Shown here one piece after another: positions 1 through 10,902 of a stretch of 64,000 nt of DNA; the first letter of the stretch is position 1; each line of letters begins with the position of its first letter. The stretch is from Zygnema cylindricum (Eukaryota; Streptophyta; Zygnematophyceae; Zygnematales; Zygnemataceae). The position numbers were made by a program, and so were the translations under genes. The stretch covers positions 81,669 through 145,668 of the forward strand of contig JBBHKE010002749.1 of the NCBI GenBank assembly GCA_037447655.1. Direction: 5' to 3'. Under the pieces are notes generated by a model that was not told where the DNA came from, did no database searches, and worked only from the letters and a program-made list of their open reading frames with translations.

Positions 1-213
1 GGATGCGGTGTGATAAATTTTGCTGTGACATAATCTCAATAATTGCGAGTAAGTTTTTTATGGAATTTATTGCATTTCTTATTAAATCTTATTACATGAG
101 ATAAATATCACTATATCAGTTTTAAACCCCACTGCCTTAATCGCATGTATTGAGATTGATGCTAAGCGTCACATCATAGACTTTTATTACACCGGCACCC
201 CGCACCCAGATTT
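1..213. mobile_element. Inverted-repeat (MITE-like) element, left edge at window start
   Basis: The first ~55 bases (GGATGCGGTGTGATAAA, then ATAATCTCAATAATTGCGAGTAAG) reappear in imperfect inverted form ending near 213 (TTATTACACCGGCACCCCGC preceded by CGCATGTATTGAGATTGATG). This is the layout of a short non-autonomous DNA element of about 210 bp. There is no ORF. The left flank is outside the window, so no target duplication can be checked and the family is unknown. Confidence 0.35.
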
Positions 214-285
214 TGTATCAATTTTTCATCCACTTTCATCCGGGTATGTTATACGGATAACATACGTCTTGTATGTTATACTGGA

Positions 286-475
286 ATTTTATCTGACGGT
301 ATAAATAACTTTTTTTGGTCTGAATGTTTTAATTGGTCCAATTTTAATCCGAATGTTTTAATTGGTCCGAATAGGTCCAAATACAATATGGGTTTTAAGG
401 TCATATTGTATGTTCTGCATACAATAGGCATATTGTATGGGCCTACTTTCACCTACTTTTTAACTATGTTTTAGA
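286..475 (+). repeat. Dispersed repeat R2, copy 1
   Basis: Contains ATCTGACGGTATA, two nearby copies of AATGTTTTAATTGGTCC, and a block around 385-475 (CATACAATAGGCATATTGTA, GGGCCTACTTTCACC). An inverted, diverged copy of the same block order lies at 47530-47760. It is non-coding and of unknown class. Confidence 0.5.
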
Positions 476-507
476 CCCACGCCCCACGGCCACATTATTT
501 TCAGATA

Positions 508-1034
508 CTACACTGCGAATCGTAGTTAGAGTTATGTACGCTAATTCCGTCACCCCAAATTTTGACTATATCACTATAAATAGAGTACATTATTCTAAAT
601 TATTCTTTACGTTATTTAAGGTATTTTTTGAATGAGCGTTAATAACTCTAATACAGTGTCGTTTTAAATAGTGTGGCGTAGGGTGGGTGTCTTAACGTGC
701 AAAATTGTACTTTATTAAGTAAAAAAGTACAAATAAAGATTAAGTACACGTCGTTTTCATGTAACTGCGTTTTAACAAACCGCGTAATGCAAACGTCATA
801 ATGACGTGAAACTGTACCTGTACATAATTTGTCAGATTTTGTACTTATACATCATTTACAGTGGATATATTTAGGGCCCAAATTCACGCCCAAATTAGAG
901 TTATTGATAAATTAGAGTGAAATTCCGTTTTGAAAAAGTTCTATCACACAAATTAGAGTAAATAACTCTATTTTTTTTTTTTTACATTTTTTACTCTAAT
1001 TTTTTCTTTACTCTAATTACGATTCGCGGTGTAG
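508..1034. mobile_element. TA-flanked inverted-repeat element (mariner/Stowaway-like MITE)
   Basis: The element is bounded by TA on both sides (506-507 and 1035-1036). Its termini are near-perfect inverted repeats of about 27 bp beginning CTACACYGCGAATCGTA and continuing into TTAGAG. It is 527 bp long with no ORF; the interior has several AATTAGAGT motifs. A TA duplication and short length are the features of non-autonomous Tc1/mariner elements; the superfamily is inferred. Related left ends occur at about 55514 and 57733. Confidence 0.6.
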
Positions 1035-1036
1035 TA

Positions 1037-1659
1037 AACCAATGCCCGTTACACGGACATCTACCGTGCCCTGTTTTATCATGCCAATTTATTATGCCCA
1101 TTCATCGTGTCCGTTCATCGTTTCCATTCATCGTGCCGGTTACACGCGCATGGACCGTGTCTTGTTTATAAAAACGTCTTTACTGTTTTACTATTCTTCA
1201 AGACGTCTGTACGGAAATTTGTAGACACAACCCAAAACAACACAATGATTGGACGGAAAATCGAGCGAAGATCTTACTACACGAAATCGTACTTCTTGAA
1301 AAGGACGGTTAGCTTTTGAACTGCAAGCATTAAATGATCGGAAAGTCTCAAACGAAGAATAGACGGTTGAAGACTCATTAAAGGAGATGGCGACATTATC
1401 TATATTCAGAGACATGTTCGAGCATCCAAGATTTACCGGTCAAGAATGATTGTCGAGAAGGGTACTTTGAAAGTTACACAATCGTCGAGGTCGGAAGAGG
1501 GACAGAGTTACCCGATTGCTGACATCGGTCGCGGGACAAGCCGTTTACGAGTGCAGACGGACGGAACGTCGGCTTATTTAAAGGTTTTCAAACGGACGAC
1601 CAAAGGTTTATAACTTGTATAGAGATATCTTAAAACACATCGGCAATGTGTTTGTAAAC
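1037..1659. other. Intergenic DNA, nothing recognised
   Basis: No ORF with a recognisable product, no RNA gene and no clear repeat boundary. The start (1040-1170) holds several close variants of a TTCATCGTGCC-like phrase. Confidence 0.3.
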
Positions 1660-2411
1660 AAAGTAACACCGCTTCACATAAAGTTTTGCGAGTGTCAAAA
1701 AAAAAGTTTTAAATGATTTCAAACGACGAGAAAAAAGTCAACAGTTGTTTCTTTTTGTCCGCTTACATCCTGTACATAATTTTGTTTTGAAGGGGTCTAA
1801 ATGTTAGAATGACATTTCACTTAAAGTTGAAAAATCCCTAATAGTGCACAGCAGCTCGAGCCTCTCTCACCTTGCTCACCTTGCTTCTCTTTCACTCCTT
1901 ATAACTTCACCATAGTCCTTTGTGGCACCAGTGCACGTAGACACAATGGTGACGACAACCACATGTGTGCGAACTGAGTCACGTTAGGATTAATCCAACA
2001 AACGCGCCCACAACAAAAAAAAAAAATCATAGGGGCCTCAATAATTTTATGTTTATTCATGGCGCCTGGAAAAGAGAGGCAAACGCAAACATCTTGTTCA
2101 CCCATGAATATTACAGGGTATAAGGTTGTACGTCTACCGCGTCACGCAAAAAAATGCGACATACCAAAATGTTTCAAAAAAGACGATGTGACTTGCGAAG
2201 AACCCAAAAGTTTCAAAAATTACAACGCGACAAGACAGATGTAGACGTCGACAACCGCCAGGGGCGTTGTCAACGTATAGAATCCTGACAATCTTAAGTA
2301 ACAATTTCGTTGTTACGAATTGGGACACTTGAAAATGTTGCGTTGTCAACGTATACAATCCTGACAATCTTAAGTAACAATTTCGTTGTTACGAATTGGG
2401 ACACTTGAAAA
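1660..2411 (+). repeat. Dispersed repeat R1, copy 1 (left part)
   Basis: Runs in parallel with the reverse complement of 54470-55235: shared landmarks are AAGTAACAC then GCTTCACA, CATCCTGTACA, GACATTTCAC, CCTCTCTCAC then TTGCTCACCTT, GAGAGGCAAAC and AAGGTTGTACGTCT. It continues at 3441 after an inserted LTR. It carries no plausible gene; short ORFs inside are not conserved between copies. The class is unknown. Confidence 0.6.
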
Positions 2412-2415
2412 TGTT
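2264..2415 (+). repeat. 76-bp tandem duplication abutting an LTR edge
   Basis: Two copies with period 76 (2264-2339 and 2340-2415) differ at one base (TATAG versus TATAC). The unit ends in GAAAATGTT, which includes the first bases of the solo LTR that starts at 2412, so the duplication must postdate that LTR insertion. Confidence 0.8.
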
Positions 2416-3440
2416 GTCCACAGCTTATTTCAGCAATGGATTACTCTCAGAAGTACCACAGGCTACCCCCAAACAGTTGTGTTTCAAAAAGCACAGATTA
2501 CTCCACAATAAACAAAATCACCTCTAACTGCACCAATATGTAGTGTACCATAGACATTGTAATCTACCAAAGTTACAGCTAAATCCACTGAGGAATCTAG
2601 AAGATATAAGCTCTAGAGTTTCCCAAAAACAGTTGACAGCTTCTCAAACTAACTAGGCACACTTCTCACAAAATCTTATAGAAAAATTAGATCAGAATGA
2701 AACCTCACACACATATAGTTTCTAGATCATATAATACATCCACAAAGTTTCACATCAAAACGTCAATCATAGTGATCACACTAACATGTGAAAGTCGCAA
2801 AAAAAGAGTCTGCAATGTCTTTGATTAACTTAGTTGTGATAAGTAAAATAGTGTAAGTCCTACTAGTTATACTCAAAGTATTCACTACTGAATGCACGGA
2901 GGCATACTAGCCGTACGTTATCTACCACCTACCTAAATTATTGTGAGTATACCCGAATAATTCGAGGTATATCAGACTGACTAAATCTACCTTGATAAAC
3001 TAATTAGCAAAAAGACAAACCTCTGTTGTATAGAATATTTACACCGACACCTCCGCAAAGTCAACTTGCTTAGTCACTTGTGATCTTCTTATGAATTTTG
3101 TTCACTGACTTGATTCATATCAACCGCAATTGCGTCGTCAGCTTCGTCGCAGTTGCGTTGTCATATTAAAGTATACTTGTCTCAAAATAGATCTGCCGTA
3201 CCGGCGGCGCATATTTCGCGTTTCGTACATTTCAAATCGAATCGCTTTGAGATTCGCCGTCCATTTTTTACTGTGTGTTCACACCACTCAATAAGTCCGT
3301 TACTTCCCTTTAGTTTTGTCCGTACGTTCACTCCCCCAATCCGTGAATCCATTCGAACCTCCACATTAATAATATATGCACGAAATTTCGCACGCATACA
3401 AAATGTCGCGTTCATACGAAACTGAGTTTTCAAAACAACA
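2412..3440 (-). mobile_element. Solo LTR, copia family A relative
   Basis: Begins TGTTGTCC and ends AAAACAACA, with a perfect 5-bp target duplication GAAAA on both sides (2407-2411, 3441-3445). The internal landmark CACGGAGGCATACTAGCCGTACG (2897-2919) matches the A-family LTR landmark at 6280-6300 and 11200-11220 in the same orientation. It is 1029 bp with no internal coding region, as expected after LTR-LTR recombination. It interrupts repeat R1. Confidence 0.8.
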
Positions 3441-3525
3441 GAAAACCTGTACAGAGAATCTTCGCTACAATACTAAGTAAGTTTACTAAGTTACAAATAT
3501 ATGGGGACGTACCGCTAAATTTTAG
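3441..3525 (+). repeat. Dispersed repeat R1, copy 1 (right part)
   Basis: After the GAAAA duplication the text GTACAGAGAATCTTCGCTAC, then AATACTAAGTAAGTTT, continues R1 in register with copy 2 (reverse complement of about 54480-54570) and copy 3 (5773-5815). Confidence 0.6.
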
Positions 3526-5264
3526 CCCCTTTAAAATTGCAAAACTTCAAGTGTAAACCTTTACATTAATGAATATGGATATTAATCTTAATCATAAAAT
3601 AGTGTTAAAAAACATAAAACACTACTAAATTCTACTCTACTAATTTGTATGTTTTTTGCATTTTCAAACCGTCAAGTACATCACCAAGCATATGCTCTTA
3701 GGGTTCCATCATACAAAAAGTGGGGTAGTTTACATAAATCCGCGCCTATTTGTACCATACGGTACCGCTAATTTTGTTCTTATACGTGAAACAACATTAC
3801 AAAGAATCTTGCTAATACTCTCTAAAGGTTAGGGAGGGAACATTGACCGTCAGATATTCATTCATTTGCGAGGTGGCGTTTGCTTCATTTTTTTTTGTAG
3901 TTGACAACGTTGCTGTAAGAGGTGGGTTGTTAGCTACAGAAAAAAATTAAAAGTGTTTCGGGTTGTCAGCTACAACAAAAAATGAATCGCGACACGCTAA
4001 AAGATTGAGCTATGCGTCACGATGGACAACGAACGAAAAATCACAAGATTTTAACATGATATGGACCTTTCAAAATACAACTGAAATAAAAAAAAAGTAA
4101 TCTCAAAACGGTCCTTCATCGCGCTATTTGTAGCAATGCTATTTTGGCACACTATTTTCGGCAAAAGATTATCATCATGTTAGAAAACAATAACCCTAAA
4201 AAATGAGTTGGCGTAGAAGACTGGCATTCGCAAAAAGTACAAAAGTTTTGTCGTATTATGACTTGGTACAAAAATACATGGTACGCAAGTGAAGATTTGA
4301 AGTGAAATTTGTTGGTGTGAAAATTTGAAAGATATTCAATATCGGATTGTAGCTTACGTGGTGCCACTCAGTTTATAACACGTGGTTTACAAGCTCTACG
4401 TGATGGAACATCCTCTCAATCAACCCGACCCGTAAAGTTGGCCGTACAATTACAAAATTGACTATGGAACGACACCCTTAGAATAGAACATTTGCATTTG
4501 AAATAGTGTTTACGCTAGCTCAGCGTACACAATTAGGCACCAACTGCCAAAACTAGTTTTAATTCGCATCGTTGCACATATAACATTAAAATCCCTAAAT
4601 TAGCGCTAACAAAATTTATTTTTTAGCCCTACATTAGTACTTTAACGATGGGTGTGTAATAAATTGGGTTAAAATTGTATTTCAACCCATAAAACATTTT
4701 TTTTTTAGTAAGAAGTAAAAGAAAATATAATTAAAAAAAAAGATATCCAAAGAGTCAAAATCAAAAATCTAACAAAATTGGATTTTTTTGTTAATGTTTT
4801 AAAATATATTGCGTAGATTAGGGGTTTACAGAAAGAATAAGCTAATATTAAAAAAATGGACAGATAGGAATAAACTTCTCTCAACAAACTAGAAAAATCT
4901 CTAACAATCTAAGAGAGAAAATGGTTTGTCTTATTAGCGTCAAAGTGACGTCAATAGAGTCATTTTTAAGCGACATACAAATTGACGCTCTAAACATAGG
5001 CTTCACGTCAATATTTAGATGCGCCTAGTGTGCTTCTAACTATACTAAACTTATGTTACAATTCAATGTTATAATGTACAATGTTATGTTGTATAATATA
5101 GCACGTTTATATTTTAAGTTTGGCAATGACTCAAATTGTATTTTCATTTTTTTTTTCAATTTATTTGTACGGTTGTCAATTTATCTATACGGCGTTACAT
5201 GTTGAGGAAAATGACAAAAAACCTTTAAATGAGGTATAAGGGGACACACCCTCTAAATGTATTG
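3526..5264. other. AT-rich intergenic DNA
   Basis: No gene recognised. The only clear structure is the inverted repeat at 3884-3986. The ORFs present are short and AT-driven. 4930-5030 has several GACGTCAATA-like and TTGACGC-like phrases in both orientations, possibly an old inverted-repeat element. Confidence 0.3.
3884..3986. repeat. Short inverted repeat (snap-back element)
   Basis: The arm TTCATTTTTTTTTGTAGTTG plus ACAAC (3884-3908) is inverted at 3962-3986 with about two mismatches over 25 bases, around a ~53-base loop. It could fold into a hairpin. Target duplications are not obvious. Confidence 0.5.
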
Positions 5265-5842
5265 CATATTATCGGCTTGTGTTTTTTAACCCATGACCAC
5301 ATCACCCCGAGTGGATTTCAACCTTTACCATAAAACACACCTTTCATCGAAGATGTGTTTTAAACTGAAGTATAACTACTCCACAAATAAAAAAATAGAT
5401 TCACACGTTTAAAACGATTCTAAAAGTTCACATCTTTGCAGGTTTCAAAGGATTTCTTAAGTTATACATGATTTCAAACAACGAGGAAAAGTATACGATT
5501 TTATCTTGTTCGTTGCATCTAGTACAGATTATTTTTTCCAGTGTTCTCAAATTTTCAATTTCAATTCACAACGACGAGAGAAAAAATGTAAAGGCAAAAT
5601 TGCATATTTTTCAACCATAAACAACATATTGCTATAACGTTCTATATGTACAATGTCATGGAAAGACATGAAGCGTCACAAGCGGTTAAAACAATACGGT
5701 GACGACAACATGAATTGTAAACGTTTACAACCGTCATGCATATTGTTGACGTATACAAACATCACAAAACGTACATGGAGAAGCTTCACTACAATACACA
5801 GTAAGTTTGTTCAGTTATGATAACATGTAGACACACCCAAAG
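5265..5842 (+). repeat. Dispersed repeat R1, copy 3
   Basis: Shares TTGTGTTTTTT then CATGACCAC, ATGATTTCAAAC, TTGACGTATACAA and GTACATGGAGAAGCTTCACT then ACAATACACAGTAAGTTTGT with copies 1 and 2. The outer family-B LTR inserted just after it at 5848. Non-coding, class unknown. Confidence 0.5.
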
Positions 5843-5847
5843 ATCGT
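5843..5847. repeat. Left target-site duplication ATCGT of the 35-kb nest
   Basis: ATCGT directly precedes the TGTTGAAATC start of a family-B LTR. The same five bases follow the last LTR of the nest at 40976-40980. Confidence 0.8.
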
Positions 5848-5924
5848 TGTTGAAATCACTAGATTTAGGGGGCATTTTCTAGGTCTGAATAAATTAAAAG
5901 GAAAAGGAAAAAGCATAAGCATCC
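5848..5924 (+). mobile_element. Outer family-B 5' LTR, left fragment
   Basis: Starts TGTTGAAATCACTAGATTTA and matches the first ~77 bases of the 3' LTR at 39973. It is interrupted by copia A and resumes at 11694. The last five bases (CATCC) are duplicated at 11689-11693 by that insertion. Confidence 0.85.
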
Positions 5925-6764
5925 TGTTGTTCTGAGACAACAACCGGAACCGAAGACGATGAGGATGCCGGTGTAGTCATCTCGGAACCAAACCAAGCAA
6001 GAAACTGTCACAAAAACCGGTCTGAAAAACAGCAACTTCAACAGTTGATAAAACCCAAACCAGAAACACAATAGCTTTGCAAATCTACCACAAAGTTGAT
6101 AATATCAGGATGAACACACACACAAAATTTCAAGTAATTTTGCCAACAGATCTGTGAGATATCCACAGATGAAAATGCCAAAAACAGGCTGTACAGTTTC
6201 TGACTACAAAATGTTCATAACTTCAAAGTTATCTAAGTCCTACTAATATACACTGAAGCCTATGCTCCTGAACGTACGGAGGAATACCAGCCGTACAATA
6301 AATACCTACGGCTCAAACCGAACAAGGTACGTCACACAAAAAGATTCCTTTACTAATCAACTAACCACACAAAGACAAAAATCTACTTAACTTGATTTTT
6401 ACAAAGGAGTAGAATTCTATATGCCACTTCATTTGTCGTGTATGTGGTTCACACGGACCAGCATTTGTCGGTGGTCTCCCTCAGCCGCGTACATATCACA
6501 TTCGGCACCGTAGACAAATCTCCATGTGCCATTTTGTCCTCAAGTATATCTATGCACAAACAACCGGATATTCTGGAGTGTCTTCTTTCTTGTAGTGACA
6601 TGTGTCTTGGGAGTGTATACAAAGGTGTACTCCCTACCGATCTAGTGGAACATCAATTCTGGTGTGTAATAAAACGAACTTACAACCAAACATATGCTAA
6701 GTCGTGAAACTCTCTCTCTCTCACAATCGAGGCATAGAGAGGACTAAAGCTTTCCAAAACAACA
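5925..6764 (-). mobile_element. Copia A 3' LTR
   Basis: Left-hand LTR of the minus-strand element, adjacent to the polypurine tract at 6765-6780. It differs from the 5' LTR at scattered single bases and in a CT dinucleotide run near 6712. Because it is a copy of the 5' LTR it also carries the first gag codons, without downstream gag. Confidence 0.9.
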
Positions 6765-6780
6765 CTCCCCTAAAGCTTTA
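6765..6780 (-). other. Polypurine tract of copia A
   Basis: On the minus strand TAAAGCTTTAGGGGAG directly precedes the 3' LTR start TGTTGTTTTGG. This is the normal position and composition of the plus-strand primer site. Confidence 0.75.
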
Positions 6781-6787
6781 GACTCTG

Positions 6788-7224
6788 CTAGCCACTTAAG
6801 CCACATGCCTCTCTGCAAATCTTTAATTTAGGTGCAGGCAAGGGTTTAGTCATCATGTCAGCAACCATCTCCTCATTTGGTAAATAACTGAGTTTCAGAA
6901 CTCTTCCCATAACCTTCTCTCTCACAAAGTGTAGCTTGATATCAATGTGTTTGCTCTTAAAGTGATGGCTAGGGTTAGATGCAATAGCAATGGCAGCCTG
7001 ATTGTCACACCACACTACTTGAGGACCAGATTGCATAAACAAAAGCTCTTGAAGGAGAGACTTTACCCAAAGTAGCTCTTTGACGGCTGCGCTAGCCGCC
7101 ATGTACTCAGCCTCCATAGTAGACTGAGCTGTCACCTTCTGAAGTTTGCTGCTCCAGCAGCATGTCCCACTTCCAATCTTGAGAATGTATCCACTAGTAG
7201 AGCGTCGGCTTGGCATATCTCCTA
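6788..7224 (-). pseudogene. Copia A RNase H domain (3' end of pol)
   Basis: C-terminal copia ribonuclease H, which removes the RNA template during cDNA synthesis. It shows the family phrases STMEAEYMA, DNQAAIAIA and the MMTKPLP stretch near the C terminus, and ends about 25 bases before the polypurine tract. It is in a different frame from the reverse transcriptase: one base is missing at a Tyr codon around 7222-7224, which creates a stop in the upstream frame. Otherwise it is intact. Confidence 0.9.
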
Positions 7225-8169
7225 GCTCGCATCGCTCCATGTCTGAATTTTTACTTCCTCTCCACCGAGAGAGAGTCGGAGGTTTCGAGTTCCTGCAAGA
7301 TATCGAAGAACTCTCTTTGCTGCCTCCCAATCTGACTTCTTTGGATTTTGCAAAATTCGGCTTAAGGCTCCAACAGCTGCTGCAATATCCGGACGGGTAC
7401 AGTTCATGAAGTAGATGAGGCTTCCGACGATCTGCCTGTAAGGAATGGAGGACATAAAATCTGCCTCCCCTGACTCCAAAGAGTCATCAATCACAACCCC
7501 ACCATGTGATTCTTTCCCTTCTATTTTCTGTCTGAACTCCATGGGAGTAACACTTCCTTTTGCCTCTGACATGCCGAACCTTTCAAGCATGTTTCCAATG
7601 GCTTCCTTCTGTGTCAAAAAAATTAGTCTTTGTTTTCTATCCCTTTCTACCTGAATTCCCAAAATATACTTAGCCTCCCCTAAATCTTTCATTTCGAACC
7701 GGGAATTTAGAGCTGATTTTATTTTGTTGATTTCATTAATGGATTTGCTTAGCAACAGCAAATCATCAACATAAACAGCAATATATATCACTCCATCTTC
7801 CCCTTCCATAACATAAACTGAATGATCTGAACTGATTCTAGTAAAGCCAAGATTTGTCAAAAATTCATCCAGTTTTAGGTTCCACTGTCGTGGAGCCTGC
7901 TTCAGACCATAAAGGGACTTCAACAATTTACAGACCAGATTTTCTTTCCCTTTTTCTACATATCCCTCTGGTTGCTTCATATATATAACTTCCTCCAAAT
8001 CCCCATGCAAGAAAGCTATTTTCACATCCATTTGATGCAATTCCATATCCTCTATTGCTGCTAAAGATAAGAGAATCCTAACAGTAGGAAAACGAACTAC
8101 AGGTGAGAACGTCTCTTCATAATCAATGCCCTCTTTCTGGCTATACCCCTTAGCAACAAGCCTAGCCTT
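7222..8169 (-). pseudogene. Copia A reverse transcriptase
   Basis: Reverse transcriptase of the Ty1/copia polyprotein. From the first Met (8046) the reading runs about 274 residues with the catalytic YVDD at about 92-95, preceded by [12 protein letters not shown] and followed by the family phrases [10 protein letters not shown] and [12 protein letters not shown]. The true upstream join is the gag-pol reading that ends in a TAA at 8170-8172. Codons between 8169 and 8047 continue in frame as the typical start of the RT domain. The active-site residues are present. Confidence 0.92.
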
Positions 8170-10512
8170 TTATCTTTCAATGGTATTATCGGGATTCAGT
8201 TTTAACTTGAATACCCACTTACAACCAATCGCTTTTTGATCCGGTGGAAGTTCCACAAACTCCCAAGTTTGAGCCTCCATAATTGACTTTATCTCGTCAT
8301 TCGCCGCAGCAATCCACAGATCTTTTTCCGGAACGGAGAAAGCTTCTTGAATGGTAAGAGGCTCCCTTGTGATTGCAGAATAAGCATGATCCACTCGGTC
8401 ACCTCTCAGCCGGCTGCTTTGTCTTCTTCCCTCCGGAAAATCTGAAGCGAGAATTGTTGGTTGCCGAGGCAGTCTTGGAGGAGGAGGAGGAGGAGGAGGT
8501 CCGGTAGTAGTTGTAATAGTAGGTGGATCAGGCAGCCCCAAAACATGTGGTAGTTCAGATGGAGAGGAAGAAACCGTTGTTTGCTTGAAAGGAATCTGCT
8601 CAAGGATGACATATTCCTGCAATTTTTCTGCCTTCTCTGCCTCATTCATGCTAAAAACATCAACAGATTGACTTTCTTCTTTGATCTGAATATTCCTAGC
8701 AATCTGAATTGTATTTTTCTGAGGATTATACACTCTATATCCTACGGACTCATCATCATAGCCCAAAAATATCCCAGGTACAGATTTCGGACTTAATTTC
8801 CAATTTGGAAGGTTATCCAACATAAAACACTTACTCCCAAATACTCTAAAGTGACTAACATTTGGCTTTCTTCCTGTCCACATTTCATAAGGTGTTTTAT
8901 CCTTCACAAATCTGGTTTCTATTCTATTTCTAATGTAAGAAGCACACTGAAAAGCTCCCCCCCAAAATTTTGGATCTACACCTTTATCCATCATCATAGA
9001 CATAGCACATTCAGTCAAGGTCATATTGAGTCTTTCAGCCACACCATTCTGTTCCGAAGTGTAAGGAACAGTAAACTCATGAGAAATTCCATTTTCTTTC
9101 AAGTATTCAGCAAAGGCATTTGATACATACTCTCCATCGTTGTCAGATCGCAAAGCAAGGATCGATTTCCCGTGAAGTTTCTCCGCCCAGATCCGGAAAT
9201 GCTTGAAATGTGTGAAGACCTCGCTCTTCTCCTTCATAAAGTACACTCGGCTGAAACGTGAGTGGTCATCAGTGAAGGTAACAAGGTATTTCCTTCCACC
9301 AAGAGAAGGAACTTTGGCCGGTCCCCATACATCCGAGTGGATAAGGCCGATAAGATCCTTTGCTCGATAATCTGAAGTCTGTGGTAGGGGAAGCTTATGA
9401 AGCTTTCCTAGAGCACAACCATCACAAACATGGGATTCCTTTTCACCAAGCTTGACACCATCTATCATATTTGTCTTCACCATCTTTTCAAACCTCTCAT
9501 TATGAACATGCCCAAGCCTTTTATGCCACAACACATTTTCAGATAGGACACTGGAGTACACAAAATCAACTTTATTAACCAGGTCCATCCGATACAACAT
9601 GTTTGGGCCTCTAGTTCCCACTAAGGCTACTCTCACATCCTTGCTTACTATCTTTTTGCCTTTGCTCTGAAGAACATCAAAACCTTTACTCTCTGCAACT
9701 GAGGTAGAAAACAAATTTTTCTTAAATTTAGGCACATATAACACATCATGCAAAGTTCTTTTTACAGCTTTGCCATCTATCTCACAATTCAGATCTATGC
9801 TACCCTTAGCATTAGCTTCCACCGTGGCACCACAAGCATAAAAGATTTGACGAGTAGGGATAGGTGTCATATCCTTGAAATAGGATTTGTTCCAACACAT
9901 ATGGGAGGAACTTCCGGAGTCCATAATCCACCCGAGATCTTTCTCTCCCTCTATCATCTTTGCCATTGCAAAGAACTCGGTGTCGTCAGTTTTAGGAAAA
10001 CTAACAACCTCTGATTTCTCCTTCTCCATCTCCTTCACCAGTTCCTCTTCCTCCGCTGAAAAAGCTGCGGTTTTGCTCGGAGGTTTCGGTGTAAATGGAG
10101 CTCCTCTCACCTTCCATCCTTTGCGGTAAGAACCTGTTTCACACGTTTTTATATACAAAGGACAAAACTTGTACAAATGACCATTATTATAGCAATAGAC
10201 ACACCGTTCATATTGCTGAAAGGACTGATTTCCTTGAAATCTATTATCCCTCTGAAACTGAGCATTGTAAGCTACAGCTGGCTTTCCAGAATTAAATGCC
10301 AACTGATTCGCTTCTTCTTCTAGCACATACTCTATAGCTGTAGCTAGATTCCACTGTGTCTTATCCAATTTTTTCCGTTTATCATAGGCACCTTTATACT
10401 CACTAGGAAGCCCCCTCACTAAAATCATTGCTTGGTGATACTCAGGAAATGAACCACCTGAACATGTATTTTTTGCAACTAGAAGTCTGAATTTATTGCA
10501 ATATACTGCCAT
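8170..10512 (-). pseudogene. Copia A gag C-terminus, protease, integrase and RT N-terminus
   Basis: A 780-codon open stretch. Order: gag zinc knuckle CX2CX4HX4C (residues ~104-117); aspartic protease with DSG at ~198-200; GAG-pre-integrase HHCC zinc finger (H330, H335, C363, C366); integrase core with D394, D457 and E493, giving the D,D-35-E spacing; a proline run; then the start of the reverse transcriptase. It is continuous with the upstream gag except for an in-frame TGA at 10516-10518, and is cut from the rest of RT by an in-frame TAA at 8170-8172. All catalytic residues expected for protease and integrase are visible. Confidence 0.93.
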
Positions 10513-10515
10513 GCT

Positions 10516-10902
10516 TCAGCCAATATACTTATATTCCCAGATCTGCCCAGCAGTTATAATCTCATGTTGTGCATTAGCCCTAGAATATGTCTTTTTCAAA
10601 GCATCCGAAATCTCTGATGCTTTAGAAGCCTGAATGTATGTCATATGCAGCTCCTTAGATATCATTAACTTTATCAAATGAAGAGCCTGCTCATTCTTTT
10701 GATCATAGTTTACATCAGTTTCTACCATAGATCCATTAACAACATCAAAAAGCTTCACTTGTACAAAATAAGACCTTACTAGATCTGCCCAATACAGATA
10801 TTCTCTCCCATCAAAAACCGGAATTCGTGAAGGCGGGCCCGTGACCTGTTGTTCTGAGACAACAACCGGAACCGAAGACGATGAGGATGCCATTGTAGAC
10901 AT
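10516..10902 (-). pseudogene. Copia A gag N-terminus, start codon inside the LTR
   Basis: Gag (UBN2/copia type) N-terminal half, 128 codons, containing GPPSRIPVFDGREY, the phrase that also opens the family-B gag proteins. The first Met (10900-10902) lies inside the 5' LTR, whose inner edge is 10847, so about 56 coding bases are LTR. The candidate primer-binding site (10832-10846) is coding sequence immediately after. It ends at an in-frame TGA (10516-10518) and reads on in the same frame. Confidence 0.85.
10832..10846 (-). other. Candidate primer-binding site of copia A
   Basis: The minus strand reads GGTCACGGGCCCGCC immediately after the LTR end AACAACA. It is at the same position and in the same gag frame as GGTTATGGGCCCACC of family B, which is complementary to the anticodon arm of initiator tRNA-Met. 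Three transitions separate the two, so priming by initiator tRNA-Met would be weaker here or use a different tRNA. Confidence 0.5.

Noticed and set aside
6438-6707. 89-codon ORF repeated at 11360-11629
   Set aside because: It is duplicated only because both lie in the two LTRs of copia A, antisense to the element. There is no domain and no independent evidence of coding.
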